From Klebsiella pneumoniae (GTDB lineage: Bacteria; Pseudomonadota; Gammaproteobacteria; Burkholderiales; SG8-39), in assembly GCA_945906755.1 (NCBI GenBank), contig CAMDRJ010000005.1, forward strand, positions 1-43,018: a stretch of DNA of 43,018 bases. The letters are read 5' to 3'. The notes under the pieces are model-generated. The model saw nothing but the letters and a program-made list of their open reading frames with translations, did not search any database and had not been told where the DNA came from. Of the stretch, positions 15,511 to 25,010 are shown one piece after another. Position 1 is the first letter of the stretch. Every line of letters begins with the position of its first letter. The position numbers and the translations under genes were made by a program.

Positions 15511-16491
15511 ATGAGTACAGCCGTCGCGCTCCCCACCACCCTGCCGATCGCCGGGTTCAAGGATGTGTATAACGTCGCCGCCGTCGAACACGCTCTGTCG
15601 GAACTGCCAAGCTCGGCCAATGAGGCGCTGAAAACAACCTACGAGCGGATGATCAAAGCAGGCGGTACGCGCTTCACCGTCAAGCCATCGGGCATCCCGG
15701 CCATGGACGCGCTGTATGACGACCTGCCCAATTTCCATGAAGCGCTCGACGACATTCGCAAGCAATTAGCTCTTTGCACTTCGTCGAACGATGCACTCGA
15801 AATTCAACCGATGCTGCTGCTTGGCGTGCCTGGCATCGGCAAGACCCACTTCGGCCGCAAACTGGCTGACCTGCTGTCGACCGGATTCGGATTCGTTTCG
15901 ATGAGCTCGATGACGGCAGGCTGGATCCTCTCGGGTTCGTCGTCACAATGGAAAAACGCCAAGCCGGGCAAGGTGTTCGAGACACTCATGCATGGCAAAT
16001 ACGCCAATCCGCTCATGATGATCGATGAAATCGACAAGGCGGGTGGCGACCATCAATACGATCCGCTTGGCTCGCTCTATGCCCTCCTTGAGCACGACAC
16101 CGCACGCAGCTTTATCGATGAGTTCGTCGACATTCCGGTTGATGCATCGGGCGTGACATGGATCGCAACCGCTAATGATGCGTCACGCATCCCAGAGCCG
16201 ATTCTCAATCGGATGAACGTCTATGAAATCGAGGCGCCCGATCACGCCGGGGCGATGCGCATCGCTGCGAGCATTTACACCGAAATCCGCGATGCTCATG
16301 CATGGGGCAAGCAATTCCCACCGGCGCTGGAACCGGCATTGCTTGACCGGTTGGCGGGCTATGCACCGCGCGAAATGCGCCGTGCGCTGGTCGCCGCATT
16401 CGGTAATGCGAAGCTGGCCGGTCACGATGAGATTCTCATCGACGATCTGGCTGAACCACGGGGTGCACGAAAGGTTCGGATCGGGTTCTAG
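15511..16491 (+). CDS. Lon-like AAA+ ATPase without protease domain
   Basis: A 326-residue protein. The start at 15511 has a strong AGGAGG site; an upstream ATG at 15469 does not. Residues 1-95 are an N-terminal region of unknown fold. Walker A is GVPGIGKT (105-112), Walker B is LMMIDE (168-173), followed by DKAGGDHQYDPLGSLYALLE, then FIDEFVDIPVDASGV and TWIATANDASRIPEPILNRM. That order (IDEIDK, ..PL..LY.LL, ..IPVD.S, IATAN) is that of the Lon AAA+ module. A small helical lid domain follows (APREMRRAL). There is no Ser-Lys protease domain and no Lon N-domain. Probably a protein-remodelling ATPase; the partner is unknown. Confidence 0.88.
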   Translation: MSTAVALPTTLPIAGFKDVYNVAAVEHALSELPSSANEALKTTYERMIKAGGTRFTVKPSGIPAMDALYDDLPNFHEALDDIRKQLALCTSSNDALEIQPMLLLGVPGIGKTHFGRKLADLLSTGFGFVSMSSMTAGWILSGSSSQWKNAKPGKVFETLMHGKYANPLMMIDEIDKAGGDHQYDPLGSLYALLEHDTARSFIDEFVDIPVDASGVTWIATANDASRIPEPILNRMNVYEIEAPDHAGAMRIAASIYTEIRDAHAWGKQFPPALEPALLDRLAGYAPREMRRALVAAFGNAKLAGHDEILIDDLAEPRGARKVRIGF

Positions 16492-16566
16492 TCGCGACAG
16501 GGTTGCGGCCCCGCTGCCCCAGCCGCATCGATTCCAATTTAGGCGCGGCAGGCCAATGACCGAATG

Positions 16567-16950
16567 CTAGTGTACGTCGAGCGCGTTTGCTTTCAGCGCA
16601 TCGAGCGCCACGTATTTCAGCGCTTGCTCATGGGTCGATTCGAGGATGACGCGCGGGGCCATCGATGCTTCGTAGGCTTCGACCCAGCGCAGAACGTGCA
16701 GGCACCACCGGTCGCCAGGAACGAGCCCTTTGAAGCGCAGCTCCGGACGTGGTGTGCTGAGATCATTGCCGCGACGCTTTGAGTAGTCGAGAAACTCGGC
16801 GGTCACTTTCACGCAGACCAAGTGCGCGACGCCCTGGGTGTCGTGGATTGAGCAGCAGCCGTCCCGGAAATAACCGGTCACCGGCGCATAGCTGCATGCG
16901 AGCAACTGTCCGCCCAGCACATTCTTTTCACTGATCAATGATTGGGCCAT
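16567..16950 (-). CDS. DUF2237 family protein
   Basis: A 127-residue protein matching the whole length of the family: KNVLGGQLLACSYAPVTGYF, RDGCCSIHDTQG, CVKVTAEFLDYSKRRGNDLS, TPRPELRFKGLVPGDRWCL and ESTHEQALKYVALDALKANA. Several conserved cysteines (C19, C32, C33, and the one in DRWCL) suggest metal binding or redox activity, but no function is established for the family. It follows the membrane-anchored protein gene by 22 bp on the same strand and may be cotranscribed with alaS. Confidence 0.9.
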   Translation of the reverse strand: MAQSLISEKNVLGGQLLACSYAPVTGYFRDGCCSIHDTQGVAHLVCVKVTAEFLDYSKRRGNDLSTPRPELRFKGLVPGDRWCLHVLRWVEAYEASMAPRVILESTHEQALKYVALDALKANALDVH

Positions 16951-16972
16951 TCCATACTCTCAAGCGTAAAGG

Positions 16973-17437
16973 TTACTTCTTCTCGGATTTCGTCCCGGAA
17001 TCGGACGCGCCAGCCTCAGGTACGCTAGGCGCGCCAGGGATCTGGTCCACCATCGTAATGCGAGTGACGAAATAGCGTGTTTCGCCAAAGCAACTGGTGG
17101 GAATGCCATACTTCTCTTCATAGTGCAACGATACGCGCTTACCCATATTGCGGTTGATCTGCTCAGCAACATCATCGCTCCACACCGAGAACAGAAATTT
17201 CTCCGGCGCGGCGCCCGGCATGGCGACCATCGACAATTCGCCTTCCCAGGTCTTGCAGACCCAACCCTTATGCGAAAGCTTCTGCACCCAGCCGGCCCGC
17301 TCGCCGGTCGAATAGCTCCAGCTCACGACGAACCACGTGTAGCCCGCAAGCAGCGCAAGAACGATGAACACCGCACCTGCCAACCAAGTAAAGATGCCAC
17401 CGTGTTGCGATCGCGTCGGACCGCTCGCCTTGATCAT
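16973..17437 (-). CDS. Membrane-anchored protein of unknown function
   Basis: A 154-residue protein with one N-terminal membrane helix ([20 protein letters not shown]) and a soluble part. The segment [20 protein letters not shown], then [10 protein letters not shown], and [17 protein letters not shown] look like a conserved family found in proteobacteria; I do not recognise a function. Two cysteines (in WVCKTW and TSCFGE) might form a disulfide if the domain is periplasmic. The C-terminal tail is rich in Ser, Glu and Lys and probably disordered. The start overlaps the alaS stop by four bases, so it is translated together with alaS. Confidence 0.75.
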   Translation of the reverse strand: MIKASGPTRSQHGGIFTWLAGAVFIVLALLAGYTWFVVSWSYSTGERAGWVQKLSHKGWVCKTWEGELSMVAMPGAAPEKFLFSVWSDDVAEQINRNMGKRVSLHYEEKYGIPTSCFGETRYFVTRITMVDQIPGAPSVPEAGASDSGTKSEKK

Positions 17438-20052
17438 ACGCGCTGCTCCACCCAGGCTTTGACCGAAGCCAGCGCATCGGGCAATTTAAGCGGCATGGTC
17501 CCGCCGGCTTGCGCCATGTCGGCACGTCCACCACCTTTGCCACCGATTTGCGTCGCGACGTGGTTGACCAAATCACCCGCTTTCACCTTGCCGGTCTGAT
17601 CAGCCGTCACGCCCGCAACGAGGCTCACTTTCTCGCCATCGATCGCGGCCAGAACGATCGCGGCGGACTTCAGCTTATCTTTCAATTTGTCGAGGGTTTC
17701 GCGCAAGGTCTTCGCATCGGCACCTTCCATCGACGCCGCCAAGACCATCACGCCCTTCACATTGATCGCCATCGCGGCAAGATCATCGCCTTGCGAGGAC
17801 GCCATCTTGGACTTGAATTTCGCGAGTTCCTTTTCGAGCGCCCGCACGCTTTCTTGCATCTGCTGGATTTTCTCGATCACTTCGAGCGGATTCGAGCGCA
17901 GCGCCGCCGCGGCTTCGGACAATCGCGCTTCCTGAGACTGCACATGGAGCAGTGCGCCTTCGCCGGTTACGGCTTCCACGCGCCGGATACCGGCTGCGAC
18001 GCCGCTCTCGGCGATGATCTTGAATAAGCCGATATCACCGGTCCGCGTAACATGGGTGCCACCGCAGAGCTCGGTCGAAAATTCGCCCATGCCGATGACG
18101 CGCACTTCATCGCCGTACTTCTCACCGAAGAGCGCCATCGCGCCCGCCTTGATGGCCTGATCGTATTTCATGACGCGCGCGGCCACCGCCACATTGCGCT
18201 GAATCTCGCGATTCACGAGCGCCTCGACTTCGCGAAGCTGCGCCGCTGTCATCGGTTCATTGTGCGAAAAATCGAAACGGGTGCGCTGGGCATCCACGAG
18301 CGAACCTTTTTGCTGGACATGGTTGCCGAGCACTTTTCTGAGCGCCGCATGCATCAAATGCGTCGCGGAATGATTCCATGCCGAGCGGGCGCGCGACGGC
18401 GCATCAACGATTGCTGTCACCACATCGCCCATCGCGATCCCGCCCTTGGCGAGTTCGCCATGATGTCCGAAGACATCGGCCTGGACCTTTTGCGTATCGC
18501 TCACGCGAAACAAGAGAATTCCTTCTTTGGTGAGCTCGCCGCGATCGCCCACCTGACCACCCGACTCCGCATAAAACGGCGTGTGATCGAGCACGACCAC
18601 GCCGGACTCGCCGACGCGCAATCGATTCACCGTGGCCCCATCGCGGTACAAACCCGTGACGCGCCCCTGGTGCGACAGCGAGTCATAGCCATGAAAGGTG
18701 GTGGTGACGCCCGCATAGGACAAGCCGGCTGCCATCTTGAACTTACCCGCTGAACGGGCCTGCTCGCGCTGACGATCCATCGCGACATCAAACCCCGCCT
18801 GATCCACCGCAATCCCTCGCTCGCGCGCAATGTCGGCGGTCAGATCAAGCGGGAAGCCGTAGGTGTCATAGAGCTGGAAGGCGGTTTCGCCATTCAACAC
18901 CTTGACCCCGTTTGCCAGCGCACCCTCCAACACTTTCATGCCGTGCTCAAGCGTCTCGGCGAATCGTTCCTCTTCGACCTTCAGCACTTGCGTGACACGA
19001 TCTTCGGCCGCTTGCAGCTCCGGATACGCAGCACCCATGGTGCGAACGAGATCAGCGACGATGCGATGAAAAAAGGGCGATTTTTGCCCGAGCTGGTAGC
19101 CGTGGCGGATCGCGCGGCGAACGATGCGCCGAAGGACATAGCCACGCCCTTCATTGCCTGGGATCACGCCATCGACCACGAGGAATGAACAGGCGCGAAT
19201 ATGATCGGCGATCACCTTGAGCGAATTCGAGGCGAGATCCTTGGTGCGTGTTTCACGCGCGGCGGCCTTGATCAAGTCTTGAAAGAGATCGATGTCGTAG
19301 TTGGAATGGACATGCTGTAGCACCGCAGCGATTCGTTCCAGCCCCATGCCGGTATCCACGCAAGGCTTGGGGAGCGGTGTAAGCACACCTTTGTCGTCGC
19401 GGCTGTACTGCATGAACACAAGATTCCAGATCTCGATATAGCGATCCCCATCGGCCTCGGGTGAGCCGGGTGGGCCGCCCGCCACATCGGGTCCATGGTC
19501 ATAGAAAATCTCAGAACAGGGGCCACATGGCCCGGTATCGGCCATCTGCCAGAAATTGTCGCTTTGATAGCGGCCGGCGCCCGGCTTGTCGCCGATTCGC
19601 ACGATCCGATTGGCCGGCACGCCAATTTCCTTTAGCCAGATGTCGTAGGCCTCGTCGTCATCCTGATAGACGGTGGTCCATAATTTCTCTTTCGGGATGC
19701 CGTAGGTCTTGGTCAGCAATTCCCATGCGTATTGGATCGCGTCATGCTTGAAATAGTCGCCAAACGAAAAATTGCCGAGCATCTCGAAGAACGTGTGGTG
19801 GCGCGCGGTGTAGCCGACGTTTTCGAGGTCATTGTGCTTACCGCCCGCCCGCACGCTGCGTTGCGAGGAGGTCGCCCGTTTGAATGGACGTGATTCCTTG
19901 CCAAGAAAAACATCCTTGAACTGCACCATTCCAGAATTGGTAAAGAGCAGTGTCGGGTCGTTCCCCGGCACCAACGGGCTCGACGCCACGATGGTGTGAC
20001 CTCGATCGGCAAAAAATTGCAGAAACTGGGAGCGGATTTCAGCGGATGTCAT
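17434..20052 (-). CDS. alaS: Alanyl-tRNA synthetase
   Basis: An 872-residue enzyme, full length for the family. The N-terminal catalytic domain has [35 protein letters not shown] and [20 protein letters not shown]. The editing domain has the zinc motif [13 protein letters not shown] and the CGGTHV segment. The C-Ala domain ends with [15 protein letters not shown]. It charges tRNA-Ala and clears mischarged serine and glycine. No strong ribosome-binding site is seen before the ATG at 20052, but a large hairpin lies 34-73 bp upstream. The next gene overlaps its stop by four bases. Confidence 0.98.
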   Translation of the reverse strand: MTSAEIRSQFLQFFADRGHTIVASSPLVPGNDPTLLFTNSGMVQFKDVFLGKESRPFKRATSSQRSVRAGGKHNDLENVGYTARHHTFFEMLGNFSFGDYFKHDAIQYAWELLTKTYGIPKEKLWTTVYQDDDEAYDIWLKEIGVPANRIVRIGDKPGAGRYQSDNFWQMADTGPCGPCSEIFYDHGPDVAGGPPGSPEADGDRYIEIWNLVFMQYSRDDKGVLTPLPKPCVDTGMGLERIAAVLQHVHSNYDIDLFQDLIKAAARETRTKDLASNSLKVIADHIRACSFLVVDGVIPGNEGRGYVLRRIVRRAIRHGYQLGQKSPFFHRIVADLVRTMGAAYPELQAAEDRVTQVLKVEEERFAETLEHGMKVLEGALANGVKVLNGETAFQLYDTYGFPLDLTADIARERGIAVDQAGFDVAMDRQREQARSAGKFKMAAGLSYAGVTTTFHGYDSLSHQGRVTGLYRDGATVNRLRVGESGVVVLDHTPFYAESGGQVGDRGELTKEGILLFRVSDTQKVQADVFGHHGELAKGGIAMGDVVTAIVDAPSRARSAWNHSATHLMHAALRKVLGNHVQQKGSLVDAQRTRFDFSHNEPMTAAQLREVEALVNREIQRNVAVAARVMKYDQAIKAGAMALFGEKYGDEVRVIGMGEFSTELCGGTHVTRTGDIGLFKIIAESGVAAGIRRVEAVTGEGALLHVQSQEARLSEAAAALRSNPLEVIEKIQQMQESVRALEKELAKFKSKMASSQGDDLAAMAINVKGVMVLAASMEGADAKTLRETLDKLKDKLKSAAIVLAAIDGEKVSLVAGVTADQTGKVKAGDLVNHVATQIGGKGGGRADMAQAGGTMPLKLPDALASVKAWVEQRV

Positions 20053-20085
20053 GGTCGATGCATGGAGTGGCGCGAGCCGTGGACG

Positions 20086-20125
20086 CAGCGGTCGGCGGGC
20101 GCTTTGGGCGCCCCAGCCGGCGCTG
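20086..20125 (-). promoter_or_regulatory. Large imperfect hairpin in the alaS leader
   Basis: GGGCGC (20097-20102) pairs with GCGCCC (20108-20113) around a five-base loop. After a two-base bulge at 20114-20115 the stem continues with 20091-20096 against 20116-20121 (one G-T pair), then with 20086-20089 against 20122-20125 after a single bulge at 20090: sixteen pairs in all. It sits 34 bp before the alaS start codon. No T-run follows on either strand, so a terminator is unlikely. It could be an RNA element or an operator. Confidence 0.55.
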
Positions 20126-20239
20126 CTGAGTCATTGATTTTGCGTTGAAAACGAACTAGATGCAAATTAGCCAAGACGTTTGCAGAGGGCGGCCATCCGT
20201 GGTAGTGGCCGTACCCTCAACAGCCACGATCAACTGCCC

Positions 20240-21103
20240 TCAACGAATGACTTGGTCGAAGCTCTCGGTGGCCGTGCCGCGATAGAGAATCTTGGCCTGT
20301 TGCCCGGTGATTTCCGCATGGCGCGCCACCGCGGCCGGATGAATATCGGCCGCAGGCTTTACCTCATGGACAAAGTGATTGAACGTGTCCACCCCACGAA
20401 CGAGCGTCGCGCTGTCGCGTACGCCCGATATTTGCCGAACATGCGTGGGCACATAGCGGATCGCAAAGCCGATGCGCCGATTGTTGGATCGATTGGGTTC
20501 CGAGCCGTGACAGAGCAACACATGATGCAGCGACATTTCACCAGGTGCCACCACCATATCGACCGCTTGTGATTGATCGATATCGACCGCGATTTCTTGT
20601 CCGCGGGTGAGCAGATTCAGTTTGTTGAAGGTATCGCGATGCGCAAGCTGTTGGCGATGGGTACCCGGTGCCACCTTCATCGCCCCGGATTCGATCGTCG
20701 CCGGACTGAATGCGACCCATGCGGTAATCACATCAGGCGTCGAGAGTCCCCAGTAGGTCGCATCCTGATGCCAGGATACAAAACTCGGATCATTGGCCTC
20801 TTTGATGAAGAAATTGGTCGACCAACAAAACAGGTTTGGTCCGTGGATGTCTTCGATCGGATCGAGAATGCGCGGATCGTGCACAAGATCCCACAGCCAT
20901 GTAAAGAGCAGATGCGCTTTGTGCCGCATGCTGCCTGCCAGCGGCCCGCCGGTGCGCGCCTCGTGTTCTTCGAGACGCCGGCGATAGGCAAGCGCATCGG
21001 CCGTTGACAGCGCGCGCACCGGAAAATAGTAACCATCGCGCCGAAACTGCTCGATCGCGGCTTCACTCAAGACTTTTGGCGTGCGCGTTGTGGAAGTCAT
21101 CAT
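20240..21103 (-). CDS. Phytanoyl-CoA dioxygenase (PhyH) family protein
   Basis: A 287-residue Fe(II)/2-oxoglutarate dioxygenase. VSWHQDATYWGL supplies the first two iron ligands (H112, D114), SLHHVLLCHGSEPNRSNNRR supplies the distal histidine (H199) and the arginine that would hold 2-oxoglutarate. EQFRRDGYYFPVRAL is the standard PhyH opening, and SGAMKVAPGTHR is a family motif. Members hydroxylate small molecules such as acyl-CoAs, ectoine or secondary metabolites. The substrate here is not deducible. It follows the unknown 21164-22171 gene by 60 bp and is probably in the same unit. Confidence 0.92.
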   Translation of the reverse strand: MMTSTTRTPKVLSEAAIEQFRRDGYYFPVRALSTADALAYRRRLEEHEARTGGPLAGSMRHKAHLLFTWLWDLVHDPRILDPIEDIHGPNLFCWSTNFFIKEANDPSFVSWHQDATYWGLSTPDVITAWVAFSPATIESGAMKVAPGTHRQQLAHRDTFNKLNLLTRGQEIAVDIDQSQAVDMVVAPGEMSLHHVLLCHGSEPNRSNNRRIGFAIRYVPTHVRQISGVRDSATLVRGVDTFNHFVHEVKPAADIHPAAVARHAEITGQQAKILYRGTATESFDQVIR

Positions 21104-21163
21104 GGTGCTCTCGGGATCACAGCAGCGCGCAGTTTAGCAGTGCCAATCACCAACCCTCAGCTC

Positions 21164-22171
21164 TCAATGTGCATCGACCATCGGACGTGATTCCCCTGCT
21201 TCAGTCGCTGCCTGCCATGCCGCCAGGACAGGGGATGGTCCATCGAGATGCGCCAACTGCCGCACCGCGATACGGCGCGCATTGCGCGTCAATCGCGAGC
21301 AGGCGCGTGGCACATCATGCGGTCGGCGACCGGCTCGCACATGGGCAAACAGCGCTTGCTTCTCAGCGACATAGGTCGGTTCACCAAATTGCGCGAGCCA
21401 TGCATCAAATCGCCAATAGGCGGCCGCGTCGAATTGGCGCACATGACCATGCTCATCCTGTACCGGACTGGCCGGATACAAACTCACGCACGGTAGCCAA
21501 CCTTCCGGAATTGGCAAGGTCGATGCATGGGTGCGTCGCACCCGCAACAACTCAGGCAACAAATGCGTATGCGGACCGTCCGGCGATGCACCGCCTTCCT
21601 TCCCGATCGGCTGGAAGACCTCGATCCGCGCCAGACGCGATTGGGCGACACGATGGGGACTGGCTTCCTTCAGCAACGCGATGAGCCGCGCATCGGCAAG
21701 GACTGACTTGCCCTCGTGATGCCGCAGCAGCTGCACTAAATCGGCGTCGCCTGTGCGGACACAAAAATCGAGCGTCGCCAGACCAAGCCCCAAATCGAAC
21801 AAGATCCCGTCGCGATCGCGCGGCCTGATCGCATCGATATCGACTCCAAGTTCCGTCACAGTGGTCCGAACCGCCATCCGCGCGAGACGGTCGGGCAGAC
21901 AGATCGCGGCGCCGTGCAGCCAAAGTCCGGCGCGCGCGCTCAAGATTTCATAGGCCACCAGACGTGCTGCCGAATCGAGCCGTACGCGAATTGCGCCGCC
22001 TGCCTCCACCGTCGCAAAGGACATCGCGCTGACTGTCTCGACCGCAGGCGGGGTCTGATGATGAAACTCCGCGATCGCGCCAAACGCGCCGACATTCCAA
22101 CTAGTCTGGATATTCGACAGCTCCTCCGCCACGAATGCGGCGAGTCGCTTGGCCTTCCCTGCATCGTCCAT
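21164..22171 (-). CDS. Uncharacterised protein
   Basis: A 335-residue soluble protein that I cannot assign to a family. It has no signal peptide or membrane segment. A central stretch, ARAGLWLHGAAICLPDR followed by TELGVDIDAIRPRDRDGILF, looks like a conserved core. The C-terminal half contains ELLRVRRTHASTLPIPEGWL and YWRFDAWLAQFGEPTYVAEK. ATG at 22171 is preferred because GGAGG is five bases upstream; a GTG at 22183 is also in frame. It starts 22 bp after the nucleoside transporter stop and is followed by the PhyH gene, so the four genes may act in one pathway. Confidence 0.7.
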   Translation of the reverse strand: MDDAGKAKRLAAFVAEELSNIQTSWNVGAFGAIAEFHHQTPPAVETVSAMSFATVEAGGAIRVRLDSAARLVAYEILSARAGLWLHGAAICLPDRLARMAVRTTVTELGVDIDAIRPRDRDGILFDLGLGLATLDFCVRTGDADLVQLLRHHEGKSVLADARLIALLKEASPHRVAQSRLARIEVFQPIGKEGGASPDGPHTHLLPELLRVRRTHASTLPIPEGWLPCVSLYPASPVQDEHGHVRQFDAAAYWRFDAWLAQFGEPTYVAEKQALFAHVRAGRRPHDVPRACSRLTRNARRIAVRQLAHLDGPSPVLAAWQAATEAGESRPMVDAH

Positions 22172-22193
22172 CTGCACCTCCACGAACGCGTTG

Positions 22194-23441
22194 CTACAAG
22201 AGCATGCCCACGACCGACCCAGCGATCAAAGTAGCAAGCGTGCCAGAAACCAGGGTCTTGGCGCCAAGCGTAACGATCTCGGTGCGCCGCTCCGGCGCCA
22301 TGCTCGCAAGGCCGCCGATCATAATGCCGAGACTACCGAGATTGGCAAAACCGCAGAGTGCATAGGTCATCATCAAGGTCGAGCGCGGCGACAGCGTTCC
22401 TGCTGGGAGCTTGGCCAGTTCAATGTATGCAATGAATTCGTTGAGGACAGTCTTGATTCCCATCAAACCACCCGCCACCGCCGCTTCCGACCAAGGGATG
22501 CCCATCACCCACACCACCGGCGCCATGAGCCAGCCGAGCATGCGTTCCAGCGTCAGCGCCGTCCCATCGAAGGTAGGAAAGAGGCTCAAGCCTTGATTGA
22601 CCAGATGCACGAGCGCCACCAACACGATCAACATCGCGACGATATTGATCAACAGCATCGCACCGTCCAAGGTGCCGCGGGTGACCGCATCCATCGCCGA
22701 GCGTGCCTCAGTGGGCAATTCAATGTGATCGGTCGTTCGCGGTCCGGTGGGTGGAATCATCAATACGGCCACCACAATCGCCGCGGGCGTGGCGGCCACT
22801 GAGGCGATGAGAATATGCGAGAGCGCATCAGGCAGCACGCTCGCCAGCACACTTGCGTACAGCACCATAACCGTGCCGGCGATCGTTGCCATGCCACCGG
22901 TCATGAGGACGAACAGTTCGCTCCGGCTCATCCGTGCGATATACGGACGCACCACAAGCGGCGCTTCCACCATGCCGACGAACACGTTGGCGGCCGCGGC
23001 TACGCCCTCGGCGCCGCCGATCCCCATGGTTCGTTGTAGGACGAATGCGAAGCCGCGCACCACGAGCGGCAAGATGCGCCAATAGAACAGCAACGCCGAC
23101 AAGGCGCTGATCACCAACACCAATGGTAGTGCGCGAAAGGCCAGCACAAAGCTTGAGCCGGGATACTTCTCGTCGAACGGCAGTGCACCACCGCCAAGAA
23201 AGCCGAACACAAACGAAGTCCCCGCCGCGGTTGCTCGCTCCAGTGCGCCCACTGCGTCATTCAGCGTGCGAAAGAGATCGGCGATAAATGGCACCTTGAG
23301 AAACACCACTGCCAAGATGATGGTGAGGGCCATGCCAGGCAATACGGTGCGCCATGCGATGCGGCGGCGATTCTCACTGAGCAGCCACGCGACGACGTGC
23401 AAAAAAACGAAGCCTGCGAGGGAATGCAGTGCCAGGCTCAA
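22194..23441 (-). CDS. Concentrative nucleoside transporter, NupC/CNT family
   Basis: A 415-residue inner-membrane symporter with about ten hydrophobic segments. AAANVFVGMVEAPLVVRPYI, TGGMATIAGTVMVLYASVL, MGIKTVLNEFIAYIEL and YALCGFANLGSLGIMIGGL are CNT signatures; the E in VEAP and the N-E of VLNEF contact the ribose in known members. It imports nucleosides with protons or sodium. Translation seems to start with TTG at 23441, after TAGGAAAA; the upstream VIT1-type gene ends nine bases before. Start uncertainty is small, since an early membrane helix follows at once. No nucleoside catabolic gene is adjacent. Confidence 0.93.
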   Translation of the reverse strand: MSLALHSLAGFVFLHVVAWLLSENRRRIAWRTVLPGMALTIILAVVFLKVPFIADLFRTLNDAVGALERATAAGTSFVFGFLGGGALPFDEKYPGSSFVLAFRALPLVLVISALSALLFYWRILPLVVRGFAFVLQRTMGIGGAEGVAAAANVFVGMVEAPLVVRPYIARMSRSELFVLMTGGMATIAGTVMVLYASVLASVLPDALSHILIASVAATPAAIVVAVLMIPPTGPRTTDHIELPTEARSAMDAVTRGTLDGAMLLINIVAMLIVLVALVHLVNQGLSLFPTFDGTALTLERMLGWLMAPVVWVMGIPWSEAAVAGGLMGIKTVLNEFIAYIELAKLPAGTLSPRSTLMMTYALCGFANLGSLGIMIGGLASMAPERRTEIVTLGAKTLVSGTLATLIAGSVVGMLL

Positions 23442-23450
23442 CGGATTTTC

Positions 23451-24476
23451 CTACCCAAGAGAAACGCCGAGGACCGAGCCAATCGCATAGGTGGCCGCTC
23501 CAGCCGCGGCGCCGATCGCCAGCATTCTCAATCCGCCAAGCCAGGCATTGCGGCCGGTAAATAGACTGAGCAACGCACCAACCGCATAGAGCGCAACCCC
23601 GGTCACGGTAACGCTTACTGGTAGCGCGCTATCGCCCGCCAGGAAAAGAAATGGCAGCAAGGGCACCATGGCACCGGCGGCAAACGCGATGAATGAGAAG
23701 ACCGCAGCGCCAATCGGTGAGCCAAGCTGGTCAGGATTGAGGCCGAGCTCTTCACGTGCCAGCGTATCGAGCGCGAGGTCGGGATCAGCAATGCTTGCCT
23801 TGGCAAGGCGCGCGGCGTCCTCCTCGGTCATGCCGCGTGCGCTATAAATAAGCGCCAATTCTTCGGCTTCTTCGGCGGGATACATGGCGAGCTCTTCGCG
23901 TTCCAGGCCAATCTGGTATTCGAACATTTCACGCTGTGATCGCACCGAGACGTATTCGCCCGCGGCCATCGAAAAAGCGCCCGCCAGCATGCCGGCTACG
24001 CCAGCGAGCATGACCATGCTGCTTGATGAGGAAGCACCTGCAATGCCTAGGATCAGGCTCAGATTGGAGACCAATCCATCATTGACGCCAAACACCGCCG
24101 CGCGCAAATTGCCGCCCGACCCGACGCCGCGATGCCGGGAGGCCATCTCCTCGATCGAAGTGGGTGCCGGATGCCCAGGCACGCCATGCCCGTAGACCGA
24201 TAGGCCGCGCACCTTCATCGCGGCCAGCACGGTGCGCGTCGCACGCGGCCCCATGCGGCGCGTCAAATGCGCGACCACCCGGGTGCGTTGATCGGGGCGA
24301 AATGACGTCGGTACGCTCATGCCCCGCTGTGCCGCACCACTCGCCCAAATTTTGGCCTGACGCTCGGCTTCGCCTGCGAGCTTGCTGAAGAGCCCGGCGC
24401 GCAGCGACTCCTGCTCGACATCGGCGAGCACGCGGTAGAGGAACGCCGCGCGCATCTCGCTTTCCCAGCCCGTCAA
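23451..24476 (-). CDS. VIT1/CCC1 family transporter with N-terminal ferritin-like domain
   Basis: About 341 residues. The N-terminal region (TGWESEMRAAFLYRVLADVE, then GEAERQAKIWA) resembles a rubrerythrin/ferritin-like helical domain with conserved Glu. The C-terminal half is the VIT1 domain: LRAAVFGVNDGLVSNLSLIL, then SMAAGEYVSVRSQRE, and three further hydrophobic helices. Such proteins export Fe2+ or Mn2+. The start is not certain: the frame is open into recX, TTG at 24476 keeps the first ferritin-like Glu, and the first ATG after recX is 24455. The recX stop lies 31 bp upstream, and the nucleoside transporter follows 9 bp after. Confidence 0.88.
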   Translation of the reverse strand: MTGWESEMRAAFLYRVLADVEQESLRAGLFSKLAGEAERQAKIWASGAAQRGMSVPTSFRPDQRTRVVAHLTRRMGPRATRTVLAAMKVRGLSVYGHGVPGHPAPTSIEEMASRHRGVGSGGNLRAAVFGVNDGLVSNLSLILGIAGASSSSSMVMLAGVAGMLAGAFSMAAGEYVSVRSQREMFEYQIGLEREELAMYPAEEAEELALIYSARGMTEEDAARLAKASIADPDLALDTLAREELGLNPDQLGSPIGAAVFSFIAFAAGAMVPLLPFLFLAGDSALPVSVTVTGVALYAVGALLSLFTGRNAWLGGLRMLAIGAAAGAATYAIGSVLGVSLG

Positions 24477-24507
24477 TGGATTAGAAATATCAACTCTCCC
24501 TGGCCGA

Positions 24508-24993
24508 TCAATCGTCCGGGTCGGCGCCGGCTTTCGGCACCACAGCGCGAATAATATCGAAGGAAAACCCGCGCATCTGCAGGAAGCGCATTTGTTTGGC
24601 CTTCGCAAGCGCATCGGCGGGTGGGGTACCGAATTTCTTACGCCATACCGCCCGCGCGTTTTCTAGCGCACCTAATTTCGCGACATCGACCGAGCGCTCG
24701 ACGGTTTCCTGATCGAGCCCTTTGGAACGCAATTCGTGTTGGATGCGCGCCGGGCCAAACTTGCGGGCGAGCTGCCGTGACCGTGCGGCCGCATAGCGCG
24801 CATCCGACAACAGATTGCGGCGCACGAGATCATTGAGCAGCGCTTCCAGTACCTCTGGCGATTCGGCATGGAAAGCGAGCTTGTTCGCCAACTCAGCGCG
24901 CGAATGATCACGCCCGGCCAAGAGCTTCAGGGCACGCGCCTGCAAGGAAAGCGTCGGCCGTTTGCGCTTCGAACGGCCTTCGCTTTCATCCAT
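24508..24993 (-). CDS. recX: Regulatory protein RecX
   Basis: A 161-residue RecX protein, which binds RecA filaments and limits their activity. ARALKLLAGRDHSRAELANKL, LLNDLVRRNLLSDARYAAA and KFGPARIQHELRSKGL are the three-helix repeat motifs of the family, and FLQMRGFSFDIIRAVV is the usual C-terminal end. It starts 17 bp after recA, which is the usual recA-recX operon arrangement. Its N-terminus is basic (RSKRKRP). Confidence 0.95.
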   Translation of the reverse strand: MDESEGRSKRKRPTLSLQARALKLLAGRDHSRAELANKLAFHAESPEVLEALLNDLVRRNLLSDARYAAARSRQLARKFGPARIQHELRSKGLDQETVERSVDVAKLGALENARAVWRKKFGTPPADALAKAKQMRFLQMRGFSFDIIRAVVPKAGADPDD

Positions 24994-25010
24994 TGCGCAA
25001 CCCGGACGGA

